NCBI RefSeq assembly: GCF_014192015.1
Contig: NZ_JACHXJ010000005.1
Span: 124,001-188,000 of the forward strand
DNA: 64,000 nucleotides
Reading direction: 5' to 3'
DNA from: Paenibacillus rhizosphaerae
GTDB lineage: Bacteria > Bacillota > Bacilli > Paenibacillales > Paenibacillaceae
Of the stretch, positions 53,231-60,785 are shown one piece after another. A program made the position numbers and the translations under genes. Numbering within the stretch: the first letter of the stretch is position 1; the number at the start of each line of letters is the position of its first letter. The notes beneath the pieces were generated by a model, which ran no database searches, was not told the DNA's origin, and worked only from the letters and a program-made list of their open reading frames with translations.

Positions 53231-54904
53231 ATGGGTACCATGGAACAACAATTTACCTATGATGTTCGGATGTTTAAAGATACCTTTGAAAATGAGTTTA
53301 CGTATATCAACGGATTTATGCGGAACGTGCACCGGTTTGCCGGACGCCCGGCCTTGACCGATCCGGTGCGGGAGCACACCTGGACATACGCCCAGCTGAA
53401 CGGCGAAGTAAACCGCCTTGCACATGCCCTGCTCGAAGACAGAGTCGGCAAAAATGAGGTTGTGGTGTACCAGCTGCTCAACTCGCCCGAATTCGTGTTC
53501 AGCTACCTGGCTCCGCAAAAAATCGGCGCGATCAACTGCCCGATCAACTTCAAGCTCTCCCCCGGAGAAACTGCGTTTATCCTCGATGACAGCAAGCCAG
53601 CCGTTTACATCTACGACGCGGAAATCAAGGAAACGGCAGAGCAGGCGCTGGCCATGGCCAAACACCGCCCCCGCCGGATCGTGATGGTCGACATGAACGG
53701 CAATCAAGAGGCCCCTGCGGATCACATCACCTACAGCGATTATGTGCAGGACAAGCCGGAGCATAACCCGGACATCGAGCGGCCCTCCCATATCTACGAT
53801 GAAATTACGCGCCTGTATACCTCGGGAACCACCGGCCAGCCAAAAGGGGTTCCGATCAACAACATTAACGACATCCTGTCCGCCCACGACGTGGCGATGC
53901 ATTTTCCTCTCAACCCTACCGACAAAACGATGAATATGAGCCCTTGGTTCCACCGCGGAGGCATCCATTCCGGAGGACCGACTCCATCCCTGTATGTGGG
54001 GGCCGAAATCGTCATTCTACGATACTTCCATCCGAAAACATGCTTGGAACTCGCCGAGAAATACAACTTGACCTTCCTGATCGGGGCTCCGCCAATGCTC
54101 AAAATGCTCTATGACGCCCAAAAGAAAAACCCTGTGGACCTGTCTAAATTAAAAGGCATCGTGACGATGGGAGCGCCGCTGGAGCGGGAGGACTGCATCA
54201 AATTCCAGGAGACGCTGACGCCGAATATTTTCAACGGCTACGGCACGTCGGAAGCGTTCTGGAACACGTTCCTCCGTCCTTACGATCTGCCGGAAATGGC
54301 GGGATCGGCCGGACGTTCCTGCACCGACGACGATGTCGCGGTGGTCAAGGTCTACCCGGACAAACGGGCGGAACCGGATGATGTCGTGGCGCGCGATGGC
54401 AGCGAGGTAGGCGAGATCATCGTCAAGTCGCCGGGTAAATCCACGTATGCCTATGTGAACAATCCGAATGAGAGCGAGCGGGTATTTTATAAAGGCTGGG
54501 TGTACATCGGGGACATGGGAACCTGGGACGAGAATGAGTTCGTGACCGTGGTCGGCCGGAAAAATGACATGATCGTCTCCTCGGGCGAAAATATCCACCC
54601 GGTGCAAATCGAGGAAATTCTGAACCAGCACCCGCAAGTGAAGGAGTCGGTCGCCGTCGGCGCGCCGGACGAGCTGCGCGGCGAATCGATCGTCGCTTAC
54701 GTGATCAAGGAGGATCCGGAGCTGACGGCCAAAGAACTGAACAAGTACTGCAGCGATCATCCAATGCTGGCCAATTACAAGAAGCCGCGCTTCTACCGGT
54801 TCATTGACGAGCTGCCGTATACGGCAACCGGCAAGAAAAAGCATTTTGTCGTGAAGCAGATGGCGGTAGAGGACCAGCAGAAGGGATTGTTTGAAAGACA
54901 ATAA
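53231..54904 (+). CDS. AMP-dependent acyl-CoA ligase (ANL superfamily)
   Basis: A 557-residue ANL enzyme. Core motifs are A3 LYTSGTTGQPKGVPI, A5 FNGYGTSEAFW, A7 WVYIGDMGTWDE, A8 VVGRKNDMIVSSGENIHPVQ, then IEEIL and the C-terminal Lys in YTATGKKKHF (A10). It activates a carboxylic acid with ATP and joins it to CoA or a carrier. Early motifs (VYQLLNSPEFVFSYLAPQKI; GAINCPINFKLSP) are those of fatty or aryl acid ligases; the substrate is unknown. A GGAAG site precedes the ATG. It is probably functionally linked to the thioesterase and FabF genes. Confidence 0.88.
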   Translation: MGTMEQQFTYDVRMFKDTFENEFTYINGFMRNVHRFAGRPALTDPVREHTWTYAQLNGEVNRLAHALLEDRVGKNEVVVYQLLNSPEFVFSYLAPQKIGAINCPINFKLSPGETAFILDDSKPAVYIYDAEIKETAEQALAMAKHRPRRIVMVDMNGNQEAPADHITYSDYVQDKPEHNPDIERPSHIYDEITRLYTSGTTGQPKGVPINNINDILSAHDVAMHFPLNPTDKTMNMSPWFHRGGIHSGGPTPSLYVGAEIVILRYFHPKTCLELAEKYNLTFLIGAPPMLKMLYDAQKKNPVDLSKLKGIVTMGAPLEREDCIKFQETLTPNIFNGYGTSEAFWNTFLRPYDLPEMAGSAGRSCTDDDVAVVKVYPDKRAEPDDVVARDGSEVGEIIVKSPGKSTYAYVNNPNESERVFYKGWVYIGDMGTWDENEFVTVVGRKNDMIVSSGENIHPVQIEEILNQHPQVKESVAVGAPDELRGESIVAYVIKEDPELTAKELNKYCSDHPMLANYKKPRFYRFIDELPYTATGKKKHFVVKQMAVEDQQKGLFERQ

Positions 54905-54957
54905 AGCTGGCGGAAAACACTGTCTACGGTTCGTTAAAAAAAGAATAAGCTTCGGCG

Positions 54958-54984
54958 AAAGGGCACCCACCAGGGGTGTCCTTT
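54958..54984 (+). terminator. Rho-independent terminator of the acyl-ligase gene
   Basis: AAAGGGCACCC / GGGTGTCCTTT (one G-T pair) with loop ACCAG and a following TTC. It lies 53 bases after the stop. Confidence 0.8.
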
Positions 54985-55162
54985 CTTCTGCCGCCTTCGG
55001 CCTGACGTAGGGAAAGGGCGAAGTTACTTTGAGCGAAGGAGGAGGTGCAAGGCGGTTGGAGATGCCGCCGAACATCGAACCGAAATGTGGGACCCCGGAT
55101 GGCTTAACCATTGGGTGCCGGCAGTAACGCAGAAAGAGGCCTATTTTCTGCAGGCAAAACGG

Positions 55163-55191
55163 TTGTCGGCCGTACCTTTTATCCTTATAAT
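55163..55191 (+). promoter_or_regulatory. Sigma-A-type promoter for the PTS gene
   Basis: TTGTCG (55163-55168), a 17-base spacer and the consensus TATAAT (55186-55191), 55 bases upstream of the ATG at 55246. Confidence 0.7.
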
Positions 55192-55245
55192 ATGGTAATA
55201 CGGTAATCAGATAAAGAACGAAAGCCATACAACAAGGAGAACGAG

Positions 55246-56841
55246 ATGAAGCGAATAGCGATTGCAGGCAGCAGCGGAGGCAACCTGTTTAACCTCGGCG
55301 GCAAGGATCCCGAGAAACTGATCGGGGAGATCAAGGCGCAGTGTCAGAGCGCAGGCGTGGACATCGGACTTGTGCAGTTCATTGCCGCGTCCGAGTCGAT
55401 GGACGTGGCGAAGGACCACACCGCCGCCATGCTGTACGGATGGAATGAGGATGAGCAGCGTCTGGAGAAGCGCTATGAAGGGACGCTGAAGGATACGAAC
55501 GAAGCGGCGGCGGAAGCGGATGCGGAGCTGGCAAACCGGATCCGCTCCGGCGGCATCGACGGGCTGATCGTGATGAGCGCCGATCCGCAAGGGTCTAACC
55601 GGCAGGCGGTGCAGGCCGCGGCCGAGGCGGGAATTCCCGTCGTGGGAACCGGCGGGACATCGATGGCGATGATCAGCTCGAAGGGAGCGAATGTCATCGC
55701 CACGTCGGGCACGACCGGGACGACGAACCGGACGCGAGCCGTTTCGTTTATGACGTCCCTGTGCAAGTACTGGGGGATCAAATACATCCCGGTGCTCGGA
55801 AGCGCCGGGGAGAAGTCCGCTGCACCTGCGGGGAACCCGCTGCGGCGGATCAATTTGAAGGGCATCATGCAGTCCTCGCTGCCGGGCTTCATCGCCATGG
55901 CGATCGTGCTGGCGATCAGCCAGATTCCGGCGCTGAAGGGACTCAGCGAGGTGTTCGACCTAATGCTCAAGGCGCTGCCGGTCGTGCTGGCGGTTGTGGC
56001 GGCCAAGCAGATTTCCGACATGGACGAGGTGTCCATCGTCGCGGGCGTCATCGCCGGGGTGCTGTCGGTGAACGGCGGCATTATCGGGGGCATCATCGGT
56101 GGGATTGGCGCCGGCTTGCTGGTGCAGTACTTATTCGTCAAATGCGTGCAGTGGAAGTTTCCGATGACGACGGTCAACATCGTGGCCGGAGGATTAGCGG
56201 GACTCATATCCGGATTGATCATGTATTATTTGATCGCCCCGTTTGCCCTGCAGCTCGGCGAGTTCATTAAATACATCATCAATCAGGCGATTTCATTGAA
56301 TCCGATCATCGCGGGCGTGGTTGCAGGCCTTCTGATCTGGCCGGCAATTATCGGCGGCGTGTATCATGCGGCGATTCTGCCGATCGTCCTGCTGGAAATG
56401 GAGAAGACCGGCAACAGCTTCCTGGGGGCCATCGACATGGTCGGCCTCGTAATGGTTTCCGCGGGAATCACCCTGGCCAACATCATCGCTCCGCGGGACC
56501 GGGGAGAGGCGGCAGTGGCCGCGCCGGGCTTTCTGATCAACATGGGCTTCGGCACCTTTGTCGAGGCGGCGTACCCGTTTATGTTCTCAAACAAGGTCGT
56601 TTTTGCGGGCGCCATTGGGGCAGCCGGCGTCGGCGGGGGACTGGTAGGATTGTTTAACGTCCGCGGAACGGCGTACGTTCCGTCCTTTATGGGGCCGTTT
56701 CTGTCAAACAACGTGGTCGGCTTTGCCGCGGCTATGCTGGTGGCGCTGATTCTGGCCATGCTGGTGACGCTGGTGGCGAACAAGGCGTGGAGAACGGGCC
56801 GAAAGTCCGAACAGAAGACGGAAATCGAGGCGTCAGCCTAA
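55246..56841 (+). CDS. PTS EIIC-like permease with an additional N-terminal domain
   Basis: A 531-residue protein. Residues about 1-190 form a soluble alpha/beta domain (KRIAIAGSSGGNLFNLGGKD; SGGIDGLIVMSADPQGSNRQ; GIPVVGTGGTSMAMISSKGA; TSGTTGTTNRTRAVSF), unlike any EIIA or EIIB I know. From about 210 a typical PTS EIIC membrane domain of the fructose/mannitol type follows with ten hydrophobic segments, including VNGGIIGGIIGGIGAG, GLLIWPAIIGGVYHAAILP, APGFLINMGFGTFVEAAYPF and FNVRGTAYVPSFMG. No EIIA or EIIB gene is adjacent. AAGGAG precedes the ATG and a sigma-A promoter lies 55 bases upstream. The N-terminal domain might bind a nucleotide or sugar; function inferred only. Confidence 0.8.
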   Translation: MKRIAIAGSSGGNLFNLGGKDPEKLIGEIKAQCQSAGVDIGLVQFIAASESMDVAKDHTAAMLYGWNEDEQRLEKRYEGTLKDTNEAAAEADAELANRIRSGGIDGLIVMSADPQGSNRQAVQAAAEAGIPVVGTGGTSMAMISSKGANVIATSGTTGTTNRTRAVSFMTSLCKYWGIKYIPVLGSAGEKSAAPAGNPLRRINLKGIMQSSLPGFIAMAIVLAISQIPALKGLSEVFDLMLKALPVVLAVVAAKQISDMDEVSIVAGVIAGVLSVNGGIIGGIIGGIGAGLLVQYLFVKCVQWKFPMTTVNIVAGGLAGLISGLIMYYLIAPFALQLGEFIKYIINQAISLNPIIAGVVAGLLIWPAIIGGVYHAAILPIVLLEMEKTGNSFLGAIDMVGLVMVSAGITLANIIAPRDRGEAAVAAPGFLINMGFGTFVEAAYPFMFSNKVVFAGAIGAAGVGGGLVGLFNVRGTAYVPSFMGPFLSNNVVGFAAAMLVALILAMLVTLVANKAWRTGRKSEQKTEIEASA

Positions 56842-56916
56842 CATTTGCCCATCCCTTCCGCGTACATGCATTGCGGTTAGGATAAAATGATGTAGTGTCA
56901 GATCTGAGCATGGATA

Positions 56917-56948
56917 GGTCCTGGAAGCAAAGCTTCCCGGGCCTTTTT
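56917..56948 (+). terminator. Rho-independent terminator of the PTS gene
   Basis: GGTCCTGGAAGC / GCTTCCCGGGCC with one mismatch and a 3-base loop, followed by TTTTT. Confidence 0.87.
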
Positions 56949-57159
56949 CGTCGTCATCGGGTAACACATCCATTTATTCGAAATCTGCAAGAAATCCGAT
57001 CGTACCGCCGTGCCAACCGCATGGAGTTAAGATTTTTCTTTCTTCCCATGGGTCCGAAATTGGACTAACATGAAAGGTAACTGTAACTGCCGCTGGCAGG
57101 GTTCACCGGACTGCACTCTGCGGACGGGGGTTTCAATCTCAGACATCCGGGGTGTGAAC
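56949..57159. other. Gap before the EamA gene, no gene seen
   Basis: Together with the terminator before it, the gap after the PTS gene is 318 bases. The part from 57070 is open in the EamA frame but has no ribosome site at its ATG. GC-rich CGCTGGCAGG and CACCGGACTG segments at about 57092-57115 could fold, but no known riboswitch pattern was found. Confidence 0.5.
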
Positions 57160-58116
57160 ATGAATGGTTTGATCGGTCTTTTATGTTTAATATGGGGTTT
57201 CAATTGGGTTTTTATGAAGCTGGCCAACGGCGTGTTTCCGCCGGTGCTTTTTGCCGGCTACCGCTTTGCGCTCGGGGCGCTCGTACTCCTGGCGGTTTGT
57301 TATTTCCGCAGGGTGCCGCTGCCCCGCTGGAAGGATTTGAAGTGGTACATCGTATGCGGCATTTTGCAGACGATGTATTTTAACCTGGCGATCCAGATTT
57401 CGCTGGAGGATCTAAGCGCCGGCCTGACATCGGTCCTCACGTACAGCATGCCGCTCTGGCTGACGCTGATGGCCCATTTCTGGCTCCCGGGAGAAAAGCT
57501 GCGCTTGCGCAAGCTCGCCGGCATTATCATCGGCATCATCGGGCTCTTCATCGCCATGGATGCCCACTGGGGAGGCAGCACAGGAGCGCTGATGCTTGCG
57601 GTGTCCTCAGGTCTGTCCTGGGCGTTGTCCAACCTGCTTATCAAGCGAAAACTCGCGGGCAGCGACATGCTCCAGTTTACGACCTGGCAGATGGTGGCCG
57701 GCGCGGTAGGGCTGCTGCTGTACTCGGCGATCTTCGAGCACGGGACGAGCCACTGGGGCGTCATGCCGGTCGTGTACGTCGTGTTCTCGGGCGTCGTCGG
57801 CTCAGCGCTGGCGTTTGTGATGTGGTCGTACATTTTGTCCAAGGTGGAGGCCAGCAAAGCCTCAATTTCGCTGCTGCTGGTGCCTGTCGTCGGGGTCATC
57901 TGCGGATGCCTGTTCCTGAAGGAAAACCTGAATCCCGTCGTGGCGGTCGGCATTGTGCTTGTGCTGCTGGGGATCTGGCTCGTCAACGGGGGCGGGAAGC
58001 CGAAGGCGGAAATATCGGCGGACGGCCCAAGCTTAGGGAGCAAACCATATGAACCTGGGCTGCACAATATCCCAAGAGGTGCCACTGAACACTCACTTTA
58101 TCGTAAAGGGGAATGA
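57160..58116 (+). CDS. EamA/DMT family transporter
   Basis: A 318-residue exporter of the drug/metabolite superfamily with ten membrane helices in two EamA halves: GLLCLIWGFNWVFMKLANGV, PPVLFAGYRFALGALVLLAV, LTYSMPLWLTLMAHFWLPGE and the second half SSGLSWALSNLLIKRKLAG, SKVEASKASISLLLVPVVGV. It begins at ATG 57160, with GGGGTG upstream. The last 30 residues (after WLVNGG) are hydrophilic and variable. The aldo/keto reductase starts 4 bases after its stop, so they are coupled. Export of an amino acid or a small metabolite is the usual role of such proteins. Confidence 0.88.
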   Translation: MNGLIGLLCLIWGFNWVFMKLANGVFPPVLFAGYRFALGALVLLAVCYFRRVPLPRWKDLKWYIVCGILQTMYFNLAIQISLEDLSAGLTSVLTYSMPLWLTLMAHFWLPGEKLRLRKLAGIIIGIIGLFIAMDAHWGGSTGALMLAVSSGLSWALSNLLIKRKLAGSDMLQFTTWQMVAGAVGLLLYSAIFEHGTSHWGVMPVVYVVFSGVVGSALAFVMWSYILSKVEASKASISLLLVPVVGVICGCLFLKENLNPVVAVGIVLVLLGIWLVNGGGKPKAEISADGPSLGSKPYEPGLHNIPRGATEHSLYRKGE

Positions 58117-58120
58117 ACTC

Positions 58121-59095
58121 ATGAAATACCGTTACCTTGGCCATACCGGACTGGAAGTATCCGTCCTGGGATTAGGCACGAACGCCTTCGGAAAGCGGGC
58201 GGATCAGGATACCTCCATCCGGATCATCCACCACGCACTGGATAGCGGGGTGAACTTTATCGACACCGCCAATATTTATGCCGGGACCGAGTCGGAACGC
58301 ATCATCGGCCTGGCGCTGGAAGGCAGACGGAAGGAGGCGGTGCTTGCCACCAAGGCCGGGCTGGTCATGGGGCAGGGCCCTAACGGCCGCGGTTCTTCCC
58401 GCTACCATCTGATGACGGAGCTGGAGAACAGCCTGAGACGGCTGCGCACGGATTACGTCGACCTGTACCAGATTCATACGTTTGACCCGCATACTCCGCT
58501 GGAAGAAACGCTCCGGGCGCTGGACGATATGGTCCGCTCCGGCAAAGTCCGCTACATCGGCGCGTCCAATTATGCCGCCTGGGAGCTGATGAAGGCGATC
58601 GGCATCAGTGAAGCCAAAGGGCTCAACCGGTTCGTGTCCACACAAGTCAGCTACTCGCTTGCAGACCGGACGCCGGAGCGGGAGCTGGTCCCGATGTGCC
58701 AGGATCAAGGCGTCGGCATCATCCCTTATTTTCCGCTGGCCGGGGGCATCCTCACCGGAAAGTATTCGCTGGAGAACCGGGCGCCGGAGCAATCCCGGGC
58801 CGATACCGATCCGAACTTCAGCCGGTTTGTCATTGACCGCAACATCCGGCTTGGCCAGGAGGTTGGACGGCTGGCTGCCGATCTGGAATTAGCGCCAAGC
58901 AGCTTGTCACTGGCCTGGCTGATGGCACGTCCGGCCGTTTCGACCGTCATCGTCGGGGCGACGCGCACGGGCCAGCTGGAGGACAACCTGCGCAGCGTAG
59001 AAATGACCTTGAGCGCGGAGACGATCCAGGAACTGGACCGCATCAGCGAGCCGTTCCGAAGCGGTGAGCCGTTCGCTACCTACCGTTTGTCCTAA
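58121..59095 (+). CDS. Aldo/keto reductase
   Basis: A 324-residue (alpha/beta)8-barrel NADPH oxidoreductase. The catalytic tetrad elements are visible: Asp in INFIDTANIYAG-like VNFIDTANIYAGTESE (Asp and Tyr), Lys in VLATKAGLVMG and His in LYQIHTFDPHTP. The C-terminal NADP site is TVIVGATRTGQLEDNL. It resembles the voltage-gated K-channel beta-subunit/YdbC-type reductases. ATG 58121 has AAAGGGG nine bases upstream. It is 4 bases after the EamA gene and 76 bases before the next transporter, suggesting a three-gene transcript. Confidence 0.9.
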   Translation: MKYRYLGHTGLEVSVLGLGTNAFGKRADQDTSIRIIHHALDSGVNFIDTANIYAGTESERIIGLALEGRRKEAVLATKAGLVMGQGPNGRGSSRYHLMTELENSLRRLRTDYVDLYQIHTFDPHTPLEETLRALDDMVRSGKVRYIGASNYAAWELMKAIGISEAKGLNRFVSTQVSYSLADRTPERELVPMCQDQGVGIIPYFPLAGGILTGKYSLENRAPEQSRADTDPNFSRFVIDRNIRLGQEVGRLAADLELAPSSLSLAWLMARPAVSTVIVGATRTGQLEDNLRSVEMTLSAETIQELDRISEPFRSGEPFATYRLS

Positions 59096-59171
59096 GCCAT
59101 AGACATGAACACATGCCCAGGCCCCCGCATAGCATATAGCACAAATGCAGCAGGGGAAGGGTGTGACCGGT

Positions 59172-60590
59172 ATGGTCATTCATTTAACAGCCTTACACTA
59201 TGTGTACTTGGCGTTTATCGTTTTTATTATGGCGCTGCTGATTAAGCGGCGGGATACGACGATGATCTGCGTGGCAGGCATTTTTGTGCTCGGATGGCTG
59301 GCGACCGAGACGCTGAGCGGCTCGGTGTCGGGCGTCTTTAATTCTTTTATTTATGCGACCAAAGAGCTGATGGGCACCATCATGATCATTTCAATTATCG
59401 TGGCGATGAGCCGGGTGTTGATCCGCACCGGCATTAACGAGACGATGGTTGCGCCGCTGACGCGGTTTATCCGGACGCCGGCGGTCGCCTTCTGGGGAAT
59501 CGGACTGATCATGCTGGTGACTTCCTTGTTTTTCTGGCCGTCGCCTGCAGTGGCGCTGATCGGAGCGGTGCTGCTCCCGGTCGCGACCCGCGTCGGTCTT
59601 CCCGCCCTTGGCGCGGCGATTGCGATGAACCTGTTCGGGCACGGCATCGCGCTCTCCGGGGACTATATTATTCAGGGCGCGCCCAAGCTGACTGCCGACG
59701 CGGCGGGCCTTCATGTATCGCAGGTCATGGAAGCGAGCGTTCCGCTCGTCATCGTGATGGGGCTGGTGACGACCGCAACGGCCTACTGGATGATGCGCCG
59801 GGATATGAAGAACGGCACGTGGCGGGACGGTATGGTCACCGGGTCCGGCGGGGCGGGTGCGCTTACGGGCGAAGGCGGGGGAGCGGAAGAGTCTGCGGCC
59901 CCGCTGTCGCCCCGCGTGAGGGTGTGGCTGGCCGTCATCATCCCGGTGTTGTTCCTGATTGACGTGGCCGCCATGTTTGTGCTGAAGCTGCAGGGCGGAG
60001 ACGCCACGGCGCTCGTTGGCGGCACGGCCGTCCTGATCCTGATCGCGGTGACGCTGCTTTCGCACCGGAACCAGGGGCTTGAAAAGGTGACCTCTTACCT
60101 GATCGACGGCTTCACGTTCGGGTTTAAAGTATTCGGTCCGGTTATTCCGATCGCCGCCTTTTTCTACCTCGGCGATGCGGCGTTTACCGACCTCTTCGGC
60201 AAGGTGCTGCCGGAATCCTCAAATGGCATCGTCAACGACCTGGGCGCCGCGCTGGCGCATGTGGTGCCGCTGAACGGAGCGGTGGGCGCCGTCACGCTGA
60301 CGATCACCGGGGCCATCACCGGACTAGACGGCTCCGGTTTCTCCGGCATTTCGCTCGCCGGCTCGATCGCCCAGCTGTTCGCGGCCGCCACGCATGCCAG
60401 TGCGGCCACACTGACAGCCCTCGGCCAGGTGGCGGCGATCTGGGTGGGCGGCGGCACGCTGATCCCCTGGGCGCTGATTCCCGCCGCGGCCATTTGCGGC
60501 GTCAGCCCGTTCGAGCTGGCGAGACGGAACCTGAAGCCCGTGCTGATCGGGCTGGCGGTGACCACGGCCGTGGCGATCTTTTTGGTATAG
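59172..60590 (+). CDS. Ion-transporter-superfamily-like permease
   Basis: A 472-residue membrane protein with about 12 hydrophobic segments. A first half holds FIVFIMALLIKRRDTTMICV, YATKELMGTIMIISIIVAMS, TPAVAFWGIGLIMLVTSLFFWPSPAVALIG and AAIAMNLFGHGIALSGDYIIQGAP. A central cytoplasmic loop of about 45 residues (Gly/Glu-rich) separates it from the second half (LNGAVGAVTLTITGAITGLDGSGFSG; ATHASAATLTALGQVAAIWVGGG). The inverted-repeat layout resembles the Na+/H+ antiporter and anion-symporter (IT) superfamily, but I cannot name the substrate. ATG 59172 has GGAAGG about 11 bases upstream. Confidence 0.65.
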   Translation: MVIHLTALHYVYLAFIVFIMALLIKRRDTTMICVAGIFVLGWLATETLSGSVSGVFNSFIYATKELMGTIMIISIIVAMSRVLIRTGINETMVAPLTRFIRTPAVAFWGIGLIMLVTSLFFWPSPAVALIGAVLLPVATRVGLPALGAAIAMNLFGHGIALSGDYIIQGAPKLTADAAGLHVSQVMEASVPLVIVMGLVTTATAYWMMRRDMKNGTWRDGMVTGSGGAGALTGEGGGAEESAAPLSPRVRVWLAVIIPVLFLIDVAAMFVLKLQGGDATALVGGTAVLILIAVTLLSHRNQGLEKVTSYLIDGFTFGFKVFGPVIPIAAFFYLGDAAFTDLFGKVLPESSNGIVNDLGAALAHVVPLNGAVGAVTLTITGAITGLDGSGFSGISLAGSIAQLFAAATHASAATLTALGQVAAIWVGGGTLIPWALIPAAAICGVSPFELARRNLKPVLIGLAVTTAVAIFLV

Positions 60591-60629
60591 TTCGGGCTTT
60601 TATGGTTTCTTTCATCACATTCTTCACAC

Positions 60630-60658
60630 AAGGCCTTCCCTAAGCGGAAGGCTTTTTT
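60630..60658 (+). terminator. Rho-independent terminator
   Basis: AAGGCCTTCC (60630-60639) pairs with GGAAGGCTTT (60646-60655), the core being GCCTTCC/GGAAGGC, then TTT. Confidence 0.88.
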
Positions 60659-60785
60659 GTTGTTTTATGCCCTGCGGCGGTGTAAATGATTGAGGAGGGG
60701 ATTCCTAGATATACCCGGAGTCGTTTGGCTGGGAAAGGGATACCCTAATGAAACCATACTATCGACAGAGATCGAGGTGTTATTC

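Larger units (their letters stand above)
54905..55245. other. Intergenic region of 341 bases
   Basis: It contains a terminator at 54958-54984 and a good promoter at 55163-55191. Between them (54990-55160) lies GC-rich sequence with GGGTGCCGGCAG-like segments that gave a passing resemblance to a T-box, but no specifier or antiterminator structure could be supported. A GGAGGAGG at 55037-55044 has no reading frame after it. Confidence 0.6.

Noticed and set aside
52106..53968. A 620-codon open frame on the minus strand across the FabF and ligase genes
   Set aside because: It mirrors two genes with clear catalytic motifs; long antisense frames arise from the GC-rich codon usage, and its translation is rich in Arg/His/Val with no domain and no ribosome site.
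54990..55160. Possible T-box-like leader before the PTS gene
   Set aside because: GGGTGCCGGC is only a loose match, a promoter lies downstream of it, and no specifier loop or antiterminator pairing could be drawn.
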